Positions 15,170-24,955 of a stretch of DNA of 64,000 nucleotides are shown one piece after another; the first letter of the stretch is position 1, and every line of letters starts with the position of its first letter. The DNA comes from Mucilaginibacter sp. PAMC 26640 (lineage in GTDB: Bacteria > Bacteroidota > Bacteroidia > Sphingobacteriales > Sphingobacteriaceae). Made by a program: the position numbers and the translations under genes. The stretch spans positions 2,356,001 to 2,420,000 of the forward strand of contig CP014773.1 in NCBI GenBank assembly GCA_001596135.1. The letters are read 5' to 3'. The notes below the pieces were generated by a model. It searched no databases, was not told the DNA's origin, and saw nothing but the letters and a program-made list of their open reading frames with translations.

Positions 15170-15967
15170 TTATTTGTTATTTACGCCGCGGACTTCCTTC
15201 AACTTCATAGTCATCTGTTCCGCATCTGTTTTAATCCAGTTATCATATTCTTCAATGGCTTGCAGGCGATCTTCATTGCTGATATATCCTTCATCCACCA
15301 TTTGCGTCATTTGTGCTACCGATGACCAGATGCCAATTTTGTGCTCGAAATTCGCATTTCCTTTACTGTAAACCTCATTTGCATTTAAAACCTCCATATG
15401 GCTCAAGCCTGCCTCGCTAAAATACGCCGGCAGATCTTCGGCAATGTGATTATTCATGCCGGCATCTCCGCGCCATCTTAAGAAGGTGGCGTAAAACCTC
15501 AGCATACTTGCCGGCGGTTGTGGCTGCCATTCTAAATCTTCATGGTTATAATCCAGTATGGATAATATGCCACCCGGTTTTAGCAGCGACTTTAATTTCA
15601 GCACTGCCTCCTGCGGATTATTGAGCCATTGCAAGGTCCTCGCTGCGGTGATCAGATCGAACTTTTCTGCCGGCTCATAAGCAAACAGGTCGGTGTGGAT
15701 CAGCTCAAGGTTTTTAATATCAGCATATGTCTCTTTACCAGTTTGAATAAAATAGGCTGTGTTATCAATTCCGGTTACCTGGCCGGTTGGCCCAACAGAT
15801 AAGGCTATATCTTTTGAAATAGCCCCCGTGCCGCAACCAACATCTAAAACTTTCCAGCCAGACTGCAATAGCGGTGGCAGGGTAGCATAATCTGCCTTCA
15901 GGCTTCGCTCATCAAATAGCTTTGCGGTGCCTTTGCCTTCCCGTTTTATTTCCTTTTGCTGGTTCAT
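15170..15967 (-). CDS. Class I SAM-dependent methyltransferase
   Basis: This 265-residue methyltransferase_11/25-type protein has SAM motif I VLDVGCGTGAISKDIA (about 39-54), the acidic residue in VTGIDNT, and FDLITAARTLQWL followed by LLKPGGILSILDYNHEDLEW. A DUF-like helical C-terminus (IWSSVAQMTQMVDEGYISNEDRLQAIEEYDNW) completes it. It lies between leuD and leuB in the operon. It is not a close copy of the methyltransferase at 13156. The substrate is unknown. Confidence 0.75.
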   Translation of the reverse strand: MNQQKEIKREGKGTAKLFDERSLKADYATLPPLLQSGWKVLDVGCGTGAISKDIALSVGPTGQVTGIDNTAYFIQTGKETYADIKNLELIHTDLFAYEPAEKFDLITAARTLQWLNNPQEAVLKLKSLLKPGGILSILDYNHEDLEWQPQPPASMLRFYATFLRWRGDAGMNNHIAEDLPAYFSEAGLSHMEVLNANEVYSKGNANFEHKIGIWSSVAQMTQMVDEGYISNEDRLQAIEEYDNWIKTDAEQMTMKLKEVRGVNNK

Positions 15968-16080
15968 TACTTTATTTGTTCATTGAGCCTTAAACTGACG
16001 TTTTTATGCTGAATTTGTGTTAGACCTCAAGCTGAGCCAAATTGTATTGCCGAAACAAGTAAGGGATGAAGGTTTATTAT

Positions 16081-16671
16081 TTACCTTGCCTCCTCAAATT
16101 CCTCAACCAATTCCTTTTTGCTGAGGATGTAGTCGATGTCGTCGTAACCGTTGGTCATGCAGGCTTTTTTGTAAGGGTTTACCTCAAAGCTTTCCTGCTC
16201 GCCGGTAGCTACTATTTTAATAAACTGATCTACCAGATCAATTTCAATTACCGCATGCGGATCTGCATATACAGCTGCAAATATCTTGGCCAGGAAATCC
16301 TCGCTCACCTGTACCGGCAAAAGGCCATTGTTTAGTGCGTTGCCTTTAAATATATCTGCAAAAAAGCTGCTTACTACGGCATCAAAGCCATAATCGGCAA
16401 TGGCCCAGGCGGCATGCTCCCGGCTACTTCCGCAGCCAAAGTTTTTACCAGCTACCAGGATCTTCCCGCTGTATATGGGCTCATTAAGAACGAAGTCCGT
16501 TTTTGGATTGCCGTCGTTATCAAAACGCCAATCGCGAAAAAGATTGTTGCCGAAACCTTCCCGGGTAGTCGCCTTTAAAAAACGGGCGGGAATGATCTGA
16601 TCCGTATCGATATTTTCGATAGGCAGCGGTACCACACTGGTTTGTATATGTTTGAATATTTTGGTTGCCAT
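16081..16671 (-). CDS. leuD: 3-isopropylmalate dehydratase small subunit
   Basis: It is the swivel-domain subunit that, with LeuC, isomerises 2- to 3-isopropylmalate. The 196 residues include [13 protein letters not shown] (about 19-31) and [41 protein letters not shown], the aconitase-family C-terminal signature. Length is normal. It lies downstream of leuC after a spacer filled by a tandem palindromic repeat. Confidence 0.95.
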   Translation of the reverse strand: MATKIFKHIQTSVVPLPIENIDTDQIIPARFLKATTREGFGNNLFRDWRFDNDGNPKTDFVLNEPIYSGKILVAGKNFGCGSSREHAAWAIADYGFDAVVSSFFADIFKGNALNNGLLPVQVSEDFLAKIFAAVYADPHAVIEIDLVDQFIKIVATGEQESFEVNPYKKACMTNGYDDIDYILSKKELVEEFEEAR

Positions 16672-16678
16672 ATATTTA

Positions 16679-16816
16679 GATTTGAGATGTTAGATATGAG
16701 ATTTGAGATTGCCAGAGTCTTTTGTCTCATATCTCAAATCTAAGATGTTAGATATGAGATTTGAGATTGCCAGAGTCTTTTGTCTCATATCTCAAATCTC
16801 ACGTCTCATATCTGAC
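16679..16816. repeat. Tandem 58-bp palindromic unit, GATATGAGATTTGAGA family
   Basis: Two almost identical 58-base units (16686-16743 and 16744-16801) plus a partial third fill the leuC-leuD spacer. Each unit has a left arm GATATGAGATTTGAGAT, a middle GCCAGAGTCTTTT and a right arm TCTCATATCTCAAATCT, so the arms can fold on each other. Confidence 0.85.
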
Positions 16817-18232
16817 TTAAACTAATTCTTCTTCCTTTAAAAATTCCCTTATATCCGTCACTACACCTGTTATGGCACTTGCGGCAGCCGTTAACGGGCT
16901 TGCCAAAAAGGTACGGGAGTTTGGCCCTTGCCTGCCCTCAAAGTTGCGGTTGGAGGTGGATACGCAGTATTTGCCTGCTGGTATTTTATCCTCGTTCATA
17001 CCCAGGCAAGCGCTACAGCCGGGTTCGCGTAAAGGGAAACCTGCAGCGTCAAATACTTTATCCAGCCCTTCGCGGATGGCTTGTTCCTGCACTTGCTTGG
17101 AACCGGGTACTACCCATACGGTAACGTTATCTGCCTTGTGCTTACCTTTTACAAATTCGGCAACCTGGCGCAAATCTTCAATCCTGCTGTTGGTACAACT
17201 GCCAATGAATACGTAATCAATTGGTTTGCCTAACAATTGTTCATCATCCTGCAGGCCCATATAGGCTAATGCCTTTGCATAAGAGCCCTGCTCTTTTTGT
17301 TCAAAAGACGATGTTTCCGGAACGTGTTGCGTAACACCGATGCCCATACCCGGATTGGTTCCGTAGGTGATCATCGGCTCAATATCTTCAGCTTTAAAGC
17401 TTAATATACTGTCAAACGCTGCATCTGCATCAGAATACAAGGTTTCCCAATAAGCTACGGCCTTATTCCATTCTTCGCCTTCGGGGGCAAATTCGCGGCC
17501 TTTTACGTAGTTAATTGTTGTTTCATCAGGCGCAATGAGTCCGCAACGGGCACCCATTTCGATGCTCATGTTACAGATGGTCATGCGGCCTTCCATACTT
17601 AACGATCGGATGGTATCACCGGCATATTCTACCGCGTACCCTGTACCACCGGCTGCAGAGATCTGCGAGATGATATACAGGATAATATCTTTAGCGCCAA
17701 CACCTTTTTGCAAAGTGCCGTTGACTTCTATCTTCATGCGCTTAGGGCGCTGTTGCAATAAACACTGGGTAGCCATTACCTGTTCCACCTGTGAGGTGCC
17801 GATACCAAAAGCTATCGCACCGAATGCACCGTGTGTAGAGGTGTGGCTGTCACCGCAAACGTAAGTGCCACCCGGACGGGTGATACCCAATTCTGGGCCT
17901 ATAACGTGGACGATACCCTGGAAAGGATGGCCTAGACCATAAAGCTCGATGCCGAACTCTGCGCAGTTTTTAGTAAGCATATCCACCTGGTATCGGGAAA
18001 GTTCTTCTTTAATGGGGAGGTGCTGGTCCCAGGTTGGGACGTTGTGATCGGCCGTGGCAACGGTTTGTTTTGGCCTGAAAACTGGTAAGCCTCTTACCCG
18101 TAAGCCATCAAATGCCTGCGGACTGGTTACCTCGTGGATAAAATGCGTATCGATGTATAAAATATCTGGAAAGCCCTCGTTACTACTGACGACGTGCGCA
18201 TCCCAAATTTTATCGAATAATGTCTTTGCCAT
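16817..18232 (-). CDS. leuC: 3-isopropylmalate dehydratase large subunit
   Basis: This [4Fe-4S] subunit of isopropylmalate isomerase has 471 residues. Cluster-binding cysteines are seen in [13 protein letters not shown] and in the [14 protein letters not shown] pair; [29 protein letters not shown] is the other family signature. The ATG at 18232 ([15 protein letters not shown]) is the standard start; an in-frame upstream start at 18247 would begin in the repeat spacer. Confidence 0.95.
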   Translation of the reverse strand: MAKTLFDKIWDAHVVSSNEGFPDILYIDTHFIHEVTSPQAFDGLRVRGLPVFRPKQTVATADHNVPTWDQHLPIKEELSRYQVDMLTKNCAEFGIELYGLGHPFQGIVHVIGPELGITRPGGTYVCGDSHTSTHGAFGAIAFGIGTSQVEQVMATQCLLQQRPKRMKIEVNGTLQKGVGAKDIILYIISQISAAGGTGYAVEYAGDTIRSLSMEGRMTICNMSIEMGARCGLIAPDETTINYVKGREFAPEGEEWNKAVAYWETLYSDADAAFDSILSFKAEDIEPMITYGTNPGMGIGVTQHVPETSSFEQKEQGSYAKALAYMGLQDDEQLLGKPIDYVFIGSCTNSRIEDLRQVAEFVKGKHKADNVTVWVVPGSKQVQEQAIREGLDKVFDAAGFPLREPGCSACLGMNEDKIPAGKYCVSTSNRNFEGRQGPNSRTFLASPLTAAASAITGVVTDIREFLKEEELV

Positions 18233-18240
18233 TTCTATTA

Positions 18241-18420
18241 GTATCAAGTATTTAGTATCAAGTAGTTAGTATCAGATATATAGTACCAACGATTTAGTAT
18301 CAAAACTGTGCTTATTCTGCCACGTCTACTTTTATACTGCATATCGGTATTTATAACAAGTAGTTAGTACCTGCAGCAAATCAAAATCTTGCTACTTGAT
18401 ACTAACTACCTGATACTTTT
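18241..18420. repeat. Palindromic spacer element, AGTATCAAGTA family, copy 2
   Basis: The left part has AGTATCAAGTATTTAGTATC repeated with variation. After about 100 bases of spacer come ATCTTGCTACTTGATACT and AACTACCTGATACT. It occupies nearly the whole ilvC-leuC spacer and is the longest copy. Confidence 0.8.
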
Positions 18421-18421
18421 A

Positions 18422-19480
18422 TTAAGCTTCTACGGCCTGGTTTTCCGGGCGCAAGCTGCGCACAGTTTTACCTGCCTGCCATAATTCACTTTCGCGTAAT
18501 TCAGCTAATTCAGCATCCAGTTTTTCGCGGTAATCGGATTTACTGTTGCTGTCGATAGATTTTTGTGATTCAACACCGGTTGCTACGCTATTGTATAATT
18601 CTTCAAAAACAGGTTTTGTAGCGTCACGGAATTTTTTCCACCAGTCTAAAGCACCGCGTTGTGCAGTGGTAGAGCAGTTGGCGTACATCCAGTCCATACC
18701 ATTTTCTGCAACCAATGGCATTAACGATTGGGTAAGCTCTTCAACTGTTTCGTTGAAAGACTCAGACGGTGAGTGACCGTTAGCGCGCAATACATCGTAT
18801 TGTGCAGCAAAGATTCCCTGGATACAGCCCATCAGCGTGCCACGCTCGCCGGTTAAATCGCTATATACCTCTTTTTTGAAATCTGTTTCGAACAGGTAAC
18901 CGCTGCCCACAGCAATACCCAAAGCGATTACACGCTCAAAAGCCTTACCGGTAGCATCCTGGAAGATTGCGTAGCTAGAGTTTAAGCCACGACCCTGCAG
19001 GAACATACGGCGCAATGAAGTGCCCGAACCTTTAGGTGCAACCAAAAATACATCCACATCTGCAGGAGGGACAATGCCGGTCTGCTCTTTAAATGTAATA
19101 CCAAAACCATGAGAAAAGTAAAGTGCTTTACCCGGGGTTAAGTGTTTTTTAACGGTTGGCCATAACGCAATTTGTGCGGCATCGCTTAGCAGGTAGCAAA
19201 TGATGGTTCCTTTTTCAAGTGCTTCCTCAATTTCAAAAAGAGTTTCGCCGGGTACAAAGCCATCGCTAACCGCTTTATCCCATGATTTTGAATTTTTACG
19301 CTGGCCAACAATTACGTTTATGCCATTATCTTTTTGATTGAGCGCCTGGCCCGGACCCTGAACACCGTAGCCAATTACAGCTACTGTTTCGTTTTTTAAT
19401 ACATCCTGAGCTTTTGCTAAAGGGAACTCCTCGCGGGTTACTACATTTTCTTCACTACCGCCGAAATTTAGTTTTGCCAT
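18422..19480 (-). CDS. ilvC: Ketol-acid reductoisomerase
   Basis: It converts 2-acetolactate and 2-aceto-2-hydroxybutanoate to the dihydroxy acids with NADPH and Mg2+. The 352-residue class I-length protein has the Rossmann motif VIGYGVQGPGQALN (about 35-48), the cofactor loop VGQRKNSKSWDKA, and the knotted domain with SDLTGERGTLMGCIQGIFAAQYDVL and FNETVEELTQSLMPLVAENGMDWMYANCSTTAQRGALDW. It sits between a membrane-protein gene and leuC. Confidence 0.96.
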   Translation of the reverse strand: MAKLNFGGSEENVVTREEFPLAKAQDVLKNETVAVIGYGVQGPGQALNQKDNGINVIVGQRKNSKSWDKAVSDGFVPGETLFEIEEALEKGTIICYLLSDAAQIALWPTVKKHLTPGKALYFSHGFGITFKEQTGIVPPADVDVFLVAPKGSGTSLRRMFLQGRGLNSSYAIFQDATGKAFERVIALGIAVGSGYLFETDFKKEVYSDLTGERGTLMGCIQGIFAAQYDVLRANGHSPSESFNETVEELTQSLMPLVAENGMDWMYANCSTTAQRGALDWWKKFRDATKPVFEELYNSVATGVESQKSIDSNSKSDYREKLDAELAELRESELWQAGKTVRSLRPENQAVEA

Positions 19481-19566
19481 TGTTTTATTGTTGTTTATGA
19501 TTACACCGACTTTGCTTTGATTATACCGATGCTTTTGTTTTATTTTGATTTATACTTTTATTCTTT

Positions 19567-20373
19567 TTAGATGCTCCACTTGTATTTCATAGCTTCCAGC
19601 CTTGGTACTATGCAAGTGTTATGTTCGTCGGTTTTAGAAATGAAGATTTTTATCACATCGCCTTCTTTCTTATCATTCAATATCAGGAGATCAGTTGTAT
19701 TTGATTTTTCAAATATCTTGTCTTTTACTTGATTGAGGTAATAATAATTTACCTCAATACTTTGCCTGAAGCGTGTCGCAAGCAAACCTCCGGTAATTGA
19801 TTCCATCGAAATCAGATAGGCATCTTTAACCAATCCGGTTTTGTATAAATTGTAGACCCTCAATGCTGGTATAAGTCCGATCAGTAGAAACGGTATTCCT
19901 ATCAGCAAAAAGATGCCAGGTAAGATATAAAATGTATCGATAGGAAATGAAAATTGATCCAGATCTTTAACTACTGATTGATTTTTATAAACAAACACCG
20001 TGGCAGTTTTGCTGCTATCTAAACCAAGAGCTGTAATTTTTTCCGAGCCAAGTGTTTCAAATTTATCCTCAGCGACAGTTCCATTATTATCGTATCTATA
20101 ACTCAATACTATTGGGTGTTGCCCATTATAGCTTAAGTTATCTACCGAATGTATAAGGGTAATTGCAGCTTGTAGTTCAGTACCCTTCTGTTTTATTTCC
20201 CTGTAGTCGTACTTCTCGTAAGGCTCCATTATTGTAAACGAATGGAAGGTTATTATTGGCAATAGCACGAAAAGGGAAACCGAACTAAATATTAGCCCTA
20301 CAATAGAAAACGGGCGCTTACTCCTCAGCAAGCCGAAGAGTATGCTTAAAGTTACTTTGCGGTTTTCGTTCAT
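19567..20373 (-). CDS. Membrane protein of unknown function (DUF3592-like) inside the ilv operon
   Basis: These 268 residues have two hydrophobic spans (about 22-46, SIVGLIFSSVSLFVLLPIITFHSFT; about 148-168, FYILPGIFLLIGIPFLLIGLIPAL) enclosing a soluble segment with KGTELQAAITLIHSVDNLSYNGQHPIVLSYRYD. A second soluble domain follows (TGLVKDAYLISMESITGGLL). This layout is like DUF3592 proteins. I recognise no catalytic motif and no link to branched-chain amino acids. It separates ilvN and ilvC, with gaps of 40 and 86 bases. Confidence 0.65.
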   Translation of the reverse strand: MNENRKVTLSILFGLLRSKRPFSIVGLIFSSVSLFVLLPIITFHSFTIMEPYEKYDYREIKQKGTELQAAITLIHSVDNLSYNGQHPIVLSYRYDNNGTVAEDKFETLGSEKITALGLDSSKTATVFVYKNQSVVKDLDQFSFPIDTFYILPGIFLLIGIPFLLIGLIPALRVYNLYKTGLVKDAYLISMESITGGLLATRFRQSIEVNYYYLNQVKDKIFEKSNTTDLLILNDKKEGDVIKIFISKTDEHNTCIVPRLEAMKYKWSI

Positions 20374-20413
20374 CTTATTAGTGCCAATTATTCCTTCGGG
20401 TGCCGAAGATATT

Positions 20414-21019
20414 CTACATTGTAAACACCTTCTGGCCCTTATTCAGGTATTCGTTCTCTACTACATCTTCTCCCGGTTCCAGTCTTTCAAATTCGCGGAG
20501 CTTGCTGTTGAAACCGTCGCTATTTTTGATAATGGCCACCCGAGCGCTGCGTACAAATTCTATCAAGCCGTAAGGTTGCAGGATCTTGATAAGGTTGTCG
20601 GTTTCTTCGCGATGGCCGGTAGTTTCAAATACCGTGTAATCTTTACGGATCACTACAGCGCGTGCACCATTCTCGCGCAGCAAACGCTCAACGCTCACCT
20701 TTTCAGCAATAACATCCGTACTCATTTTGTATAACGCCAGTTCCTGCCAAATTACATCTTCGTTGGTATGGTAGTAGACTTTCAATACCTCCACTTGCTT
20801 TTCTATCTGGCGGGTAAGCTTGCGCACTACTTCTTCAGATTCGGTTATCACGATATTGAACCGGTGAATGCTGTCGATCTCCGATGGAGATGTGTTCAAA
20901 CTGTCGATATTGATCTTACGACGGGTGAAAATGATGGCAATGCGGTTTAACAAACCGATCTGGTTTTCGGTATAAACCGTTATATTATATTCCTGCTTTT
21001 CGTTCTCTATTGTGTCCAT
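20414..21019 (-). CDS. ilvN: Acetolactate synthase regulatory subunit
   Basis: This small subunit of acetohydroxyacid synthase confers valine feedback. The 201 residues start with an ACT domain (about 11-85: YNITVYTENQIGLLNRIAIIFTRRKINIDSLNTS, with the Gly-Leu-Leu turn), followed by the ALS small-subunit C-terminal domain. The ATG at 21019 gives MDTIENEKQEYN; longer readings start in the repeat spacer and overlap ilvB. Its 38-base gap from ilvB holds a C-run/G-run repeat. Confidence 0.93.
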   Translation of the reverse strand: MDTIENEKQEYNITVYTENQIGLLNRIAIIFTRRKINIDSLNTSPSEIDSIHRFNIVITESEEVVRKLTRQIEKQVEVLKVYYHTNEDVIWQELALYKMSTDVIAEKVSVERLLRENGARAVVIRKDYTVFETTGHREETDNLIKILQPYGLIEFVRSARVAIIKNSDGFNSKLREFERLEPGEDVVENEYLNKGQKVFTM

Positions 21020-21057
21020 TGTTGATTTTGTTATTCCCCCTTTCGGGAGTAAGGAGC

Positions 21058-22809
21058 CTATTTTAACCTGATTTCTGATACACTGCATCCCTGTGGAACC
21101 ATCGGGAACACATTGTTCTCTTTGGTTACCATCACTTCCAGCAGGTAAGCGCCGTCATGATCCATCATTTCTTTTAGCGATGAAACCAGGTTGTCGCGCT
21201 CATCTATCATTTTTCCTGCAATGCCGTAACCTTTAGCTACCATTACAAAATCCGGACTTTGAATGTCTACGAATGAGTATCTGCGTGAGTTAAACAGCTC
21301 CTGCCATTGGCGCACCATGCCCAGGAAACGGTTATTGAGGATGATGATCTTAACGTTCACCTTACTTTGCATAATGGTACCCAATTCCTGCAGGGTCATC
21401 TGGAATCCACCATCACCAATAATGGCAACTACATCGCGGTCCTTTGCACCAAATTTAGCGCCAATAGCCGCAGGGAGGGCAAACCCCATAGTACCTAAGC
21501 CGCCGCTGGTAACATTGCTCCGGGTGTTGTTAAACTTAGCGTAACGGCAGGCTACCATTTGGTGCTGGCCTACATCAGTAACAATAACCGCTTCACCTTT
21601 AGTGATCTCGTTCAGTTGTTTAATCACCTCACCCATGGTCATCTCGCCCGTGCCCGGGTTCAATTCGTTGTCTATAACGGCTTCAACTTCTTTTGCTGTG
21701 TATTCGTTAAATAATTTCAGCCAGTCGGTATGTTGCTTCTCCGCTACCAAGGCTGTTAACATGGGTAAGGTTTCTTTACAATCGCCCCAAACCGGTACCG
21801 TTGATTTTACGTTCTTGTCAATCTCAGCAGGGTCAATGTCCAGATGGATAACCTTGGCCTGTTTTGCATATTTATCTAAACGGCCGGTAACACGGTCGTC
21901 AAAACGCATACCTATCGCAATAAGCACATCACAATCATTCGTTAATACGTTTGGCCCATAGTTGCCATGCATGCCTAGCATCCCTACATTTTGTGGGTGA
22001 TCTGTAGGGATAGCGCCAACACCCAGGATAGTCCAGGCCGCGGGGATGCCGGTTTTTTCTACAAAGGTTTTAAATTCATGCTCGGCGCTGCCCAAAAGTA
22101 CACCCTGCCCCCATATGATAAATGGTTTCTTTGCAGCGTTGATCAGTTCTGCAGCCTCCTGGATATATTGTGGCCTAACAATTGGTTTTGGCCTGTAACT
22201 GCGGATATGGTTACATTTTACATAACCCTCGTAATTGAACTTCTGGATCTGCGCGTTTTTGGTGATATCGATTAAAACCGGACCAGGTCTGCCGCTCTTG
22301 GCGATATAAAAAGCTTTCGCAATTACTTCCGGAATTTCGTTTGCATCCGTTACCTGGTAGTTCCATTTGGTTACCGGCGTAGTAATATTGATCACATCTG
22401 TTTCCTGAAAGGCATCGGTGCCTAAAAGGTGTGCGAAAACCTGCCCGGTGATACAAACTAAAGGCGTGCTGTCAATTTGAGCATCAGCCAAACCGGTAAC
22501 TAAGTTAGTGGCACCGGGTCCGCTAGTTGCAAATACTACACCTACTTTGCCTGATGTGCGTGCATATCCCTGCCCGGCGTGAATACCGCCTTGCTCGTGG
22601 CGGACAAGGATGTGGTTCAGTTTTTCTTTATAATCGTATAATGCATCATAAATTGGCATGATAGCGCCGCCGGGATAACCAAAAATGGTTTCCACACCTT
22701 CCACTATCAAAGCCTCCAGTAATGCTACCGAGCCTGAAACTTCTTCAAATGATTTCACCGATTTTTCTTCGATTTCACCGATTTCCTGTGTGATTGCTTG
22801 TACTTCCAT
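21058..22809 (-). CDS. ilvB: Acetolactate synthase catalytic subunit
   Basis: This ThDP/FAD enzyme makes 2-acetolactate and 2-aceto-2-hydroxybutanoate. The 583 residues carry the N-terminal ThDP domain (GVETIFGYPGGAIMPIYDAL, with the catalytic Glu in HEQGGIHAGQGYAR) and the C-terminal ThDP-Mg motif AIIGDGGFQMTLQEL...IILNN. The first 25 or so residues precede the conserved domain, and part of them (EIGEIEEKSVKSFEE) is encoded by a 20-base direct repeat whose word also occurs in spacers elsewhere in the operon. Confidence 0.96.
   Translation of the reverse strand: MEVQAITQEIGEIEEKSVKSFEEVSGSVALLEALIVEGVETIFGYPGGAIMPIYDALYDYKEKLNHILVRHEQGGIHAGQGYARTSGKVGVVFATSGPGATNLVTGLADAQIDSTPLVCITGQVFAHLLGTDAFQETDVINITTPVTKWNYQVTDANEIPEVIAKAFYIAKSGRPGPVLIDITKNAQIQKFNYEGYVKCNHIRSYRPKPIVRPQYIQEAAELINAAKKPFIIWGQGVLLGSAEHEFKTFVEKTGIPAAWTILGVGAIPTDHPQNVGMLGMHGNYGPNVLTNDCDVLIAIGMRFDDRVTGRLDKYAKQAKVIHLDIDPAEIDKNVKSTVPVWGDCKETLPMLTALVAEKQHTDWLKLFNEYTAKEVEAVIDNELNPGTGEMTMGEVIKQLNEITKGEAVIVTDVGQHQMVACRYAKFNNTRSNVTSGGLGTMGFALPAAIGAKFGAKDRDVVAIIGDGGFQMTLQELGTIMQSKVNVKIIILNNRFLGMVRQWQELFNSRRYSFVDIQSPDFVMVAKGYGIAGKMIDERDNLVSSLKEMMDHDGAYLLEVMVTKENNVFPMVPQGCSVSEIRLK
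22751..22784. repeat. GATTTCACCGATTT direct repeat inside the ilvB 5' coding region
   Basis: GATTTCACCGATTT occurs twice with a 20-base period within ilvB codons about 9-20. Related GATTACACCGA-type words are in the spacers at 13921-13955 and 19499-19535. Confidence 0.6.
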
Positions 22810-22814
22810 TTAGT

Positions 22815-22835
22815 CCCCCAACCCCCTTAAGGGGG
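22815..22835. repeat. CCCCCTTAAGGGGG palindrome in the ilvD-ilvB spacer
   Basis: CCCCCAA followed by the perfect 14-base palindrome CCCCCTTAAGGGGG (22822-22835). A second, degenerate copy (TCCCCCTAAAGGGTTAGG) is at 22877-22894, so the 88-base spacer holds two copies. Confidence 0.75.
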
Positions 22836-22897
22836 AGTTTTTGATTAATATTATTGTTATTTATTCAGCACTTTGTTCCCCCTAAAGGGTTAGGTGC

Positions 22898-24607
22898 TTA
22901 CATCTCATCTGTTACGCAACCCTCTGCTGCTGATGTAACCGTTTTTGCGTAGCGGTATAATAAGCCTTTAGTCACCTTTAGTGCCGGTTGTTGCCAGGCC
23001 GCCTTGCGCGAGGCCATTTCTTCATCGGATAGGATTACATTGATCTTGTTGGTTGTTGCATCAATGATGATCTTATCTTCATCTTTAATCAAGCCAATAG
23101 CACCACCATCATAAGCTTCAGGTGTGATGTGCCCCACCACAAAGCCATGCGTACCGCCGCTAAAGCGCCCGTCAGTAATTAAGGCTACCGAGCTGCCTAA
23201 ACCTGCGCCAAATATGGCAGATGTTGGCTTCAGCATTTCCGGCATGCCGGGTGCACCTTTCGGGCCCACATTACGAATTACTACTACATCCCCTTTTTGA
23301 ACACGACCGCTCTGGATGCCAGCAATCAATTCAAATTCACCATCAAATACGCGGGCAGGGCCTTCAAAATGGGTTCCCTCTTTACCGCTGATCTTAGCTA
23401 CACTACCGCCTTCGGCTATATTTCCGTAGAGGATCTGCAAGTGACCAGTGGCTTTAACCGGTTTTTCAACCGGCCATATAATTTTTTGGGTGTCAAAATC
23501 CAATTCTGGTACCTCTGCTAAGTTTTCGGCTATGGTTTTGCCGGTAACGGTAAGGCAATCGCCATGCAGCCAGCCCTGGGCCAAACAATATTTCATTACA
23601 GCAGGCACACCGCCGATGTTGTGCAGATCCTCCATCATGTACTGGCCGCTTGGTTTCATATCTGCCAATACCGGGATGCGGTTACTTACGGTTTGGAAAT
23701 CGTCCTGTGTTACTTTAAGATCAACACTTTTCGCCATTGCAATCATGTGCAGTACTGCATTAGTGCTGCCACCTAAAACCATAATCACCACCATTGCATT
23801 TTCAAATGCTTCGCGGGTCATGATGTCAGATGGCTTAATGTCTTTCTCTAACAATATTTTAATTGCGGCTCCTGCTGCCAGGCACTCCGCTTTTTTCTCT
23901 TCGCTTAACGCCGGGTTAGATGAGGAGTATGGTAAACTCATTCCCAGTGCTTCGATAGCTGCGGCCATTGTATTAGCCGTGTAAACACCACCACATGCAC
24001 CAGCGCTTGGGCATGCGTTTTTAATCACGCCCATGAAATCCTCAGGTGTAATAGTGCCTGCCATTTTTTTACCCAAAGCTTCAAATGCCGATACTATATT
24101 AAGATCTTCACCCTTCCAATGTCCGGGTTTGATAGTGCCACCATAAACCATAATGGATGGGCGGTTTAACCGGCCCATAGCCATAATAGAGCCAGGCATA
24201 TTTTTATCACAACCCGGAAGGGTAATTAAGCCATCATAATATTGTGCACCGGTAACCGCTTCAATCGAATCGGCAATGATATCGCGGCTCACTAAAGAGT
24301 AGCGCATCCCTTCGGTGCCGTTACTCATGCCATCGCTTACGCCAATGGTATGAAATATCAGGCCCACCATATCTTCATTCCAAATGCCTTGTTTAACCAG
24401 TTTGGCCAAATCATTCAGGTGCATGTTACAGGTATTGCCATCATAACCCATGCTGGCCACGCCAACCTGTGCTTTACGCATATCATCATCGGTTAAGCCA
24501 ATACCGTATAGCATGGCCTGTGCCGCAGGCTGGGTAGGATCCTGCGTAAACGTTTTGCTATACTTATTTAATTCTATAGCTGCTGAAGTATCTGATGATG
24601 AACTCAT
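22898..24607 (-). CDS. ilvD: Dihydroxy-acid dehydratase
   Basis: This Fe-S enzyme dehydrates the dihydroxy acids to the 2-oxo acids in the isoleucine and valine paths. The 569 residues show the ILVD/EDD signature CDKNMPGS and the second cysteine motif [17 protein letters not shown], plus GCVTDEM-type C-terminal residues and [16 protein letters not shown] in the middle. It is the first structural gene of the operon and lies about 300 bases after a candidate attenuator on the same strand. Confidence 0.96.
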   Translation of the reverse strand: MSSSSDTSAAIELNKYSKTFTQDPTQPAAQAMLYGIGLTDDDMRKAQVGVASMGYDGNTCNMHLNDLAKLVKQGIWNEDMVGLIFHTIGVSDGMSNGTEGMRYSLVSRDIIADSIEAVTGAQYYDGLITLPGCDKNMPGSIMAMGRLNRPSIMVYGGTIKPGHWKGEDLNIVSAFEALGKKMAGTITPEDFMGVIKNACPSAGACGGVYTANTMAAAIEALGMSLPYSSSNPALSEEKKAECLAAGAAIKILLEKDIKPSDIMTREAFENAMVVIMVLGGSTNAVLHMIAMAKSVDLKVTQDDFQTVSNRIPVLADMKPSGQYMMEDLHNIGGVPAVMKYCLAQGWLHGDCLTVTGKTIAENLAEVPELDFDTQKIIWPVEKPVKATGHLQILYGNIAEGGSVAKISGKEGTHFEGPARVFDGEFELIAGIQSGRVQKGDVVVIRNVGPKGAPGMPEMLKPTSAIFGAGLGSSVALITDGRFSGGTHGFVVGHITPEAYDGGAIGLIKDEDKIIIDATTNKINVILSDEEMASRKAAWQQPALKVTKGLLYRYAKTVTSAAEGCVTDEM

Positions 24608-24914
24608 TTTTCTATTTTTTAGGACTAATACAACCGTTAAATCTTATTGCTGACTATTAGGTTGTAATCTGTTTCTGTTAAGTTAGATATAGCTATATTG
24701 ATTTGCAACTGATCAAAAAAATATTTTAAAAAAGTATTAAATTTTTATAATTAGTAAAATACGGAATTAAAAGGTGTAAAAATATTTTAAAATAAAATAT
24801 AATTTTTTACATCTTATACCAAAGTTTAAAACGGTATTCGGTATGTATTTTATGCATGCATAGCAACATCTCGAAATTCTGCCTGAAATGATGATCAGAA
24901 CTAAAAAAGTTGTC
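24608..24914 (-). other. AT-rich untranslated leader between the attenuator and ilvD
   Basis: About 300 bases of very AT-rich DNA without an ORF I can support. It would be the 5' part of the ilv-leu mRNA when the attenuator is read through. I see no second clear terminator and no TAnnTTTG box on the minus strand. Confidence 0.5.
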
Positions 24915-24945
24915 AAAAAAAAAGTCTGGACAATACTGACCAGAC
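24915..24945 (-). terminator. Attenuator terminator of the ilv-leu operon
   Basis: On the minus strand GUCUGG (24945-24940) pairs with CCAGAC (24929-24924), with two further pairs inside after one mismatch, and nine U follow directly. It stands 23 bases after the leader-peptide stop. The loop contains CAGUAU, complementary to AUACUG at 24961-24956 just upstream, giving a competing pairing. Confidence 0.82.
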
Positions 24946-24955
24946 GCTACACTAC

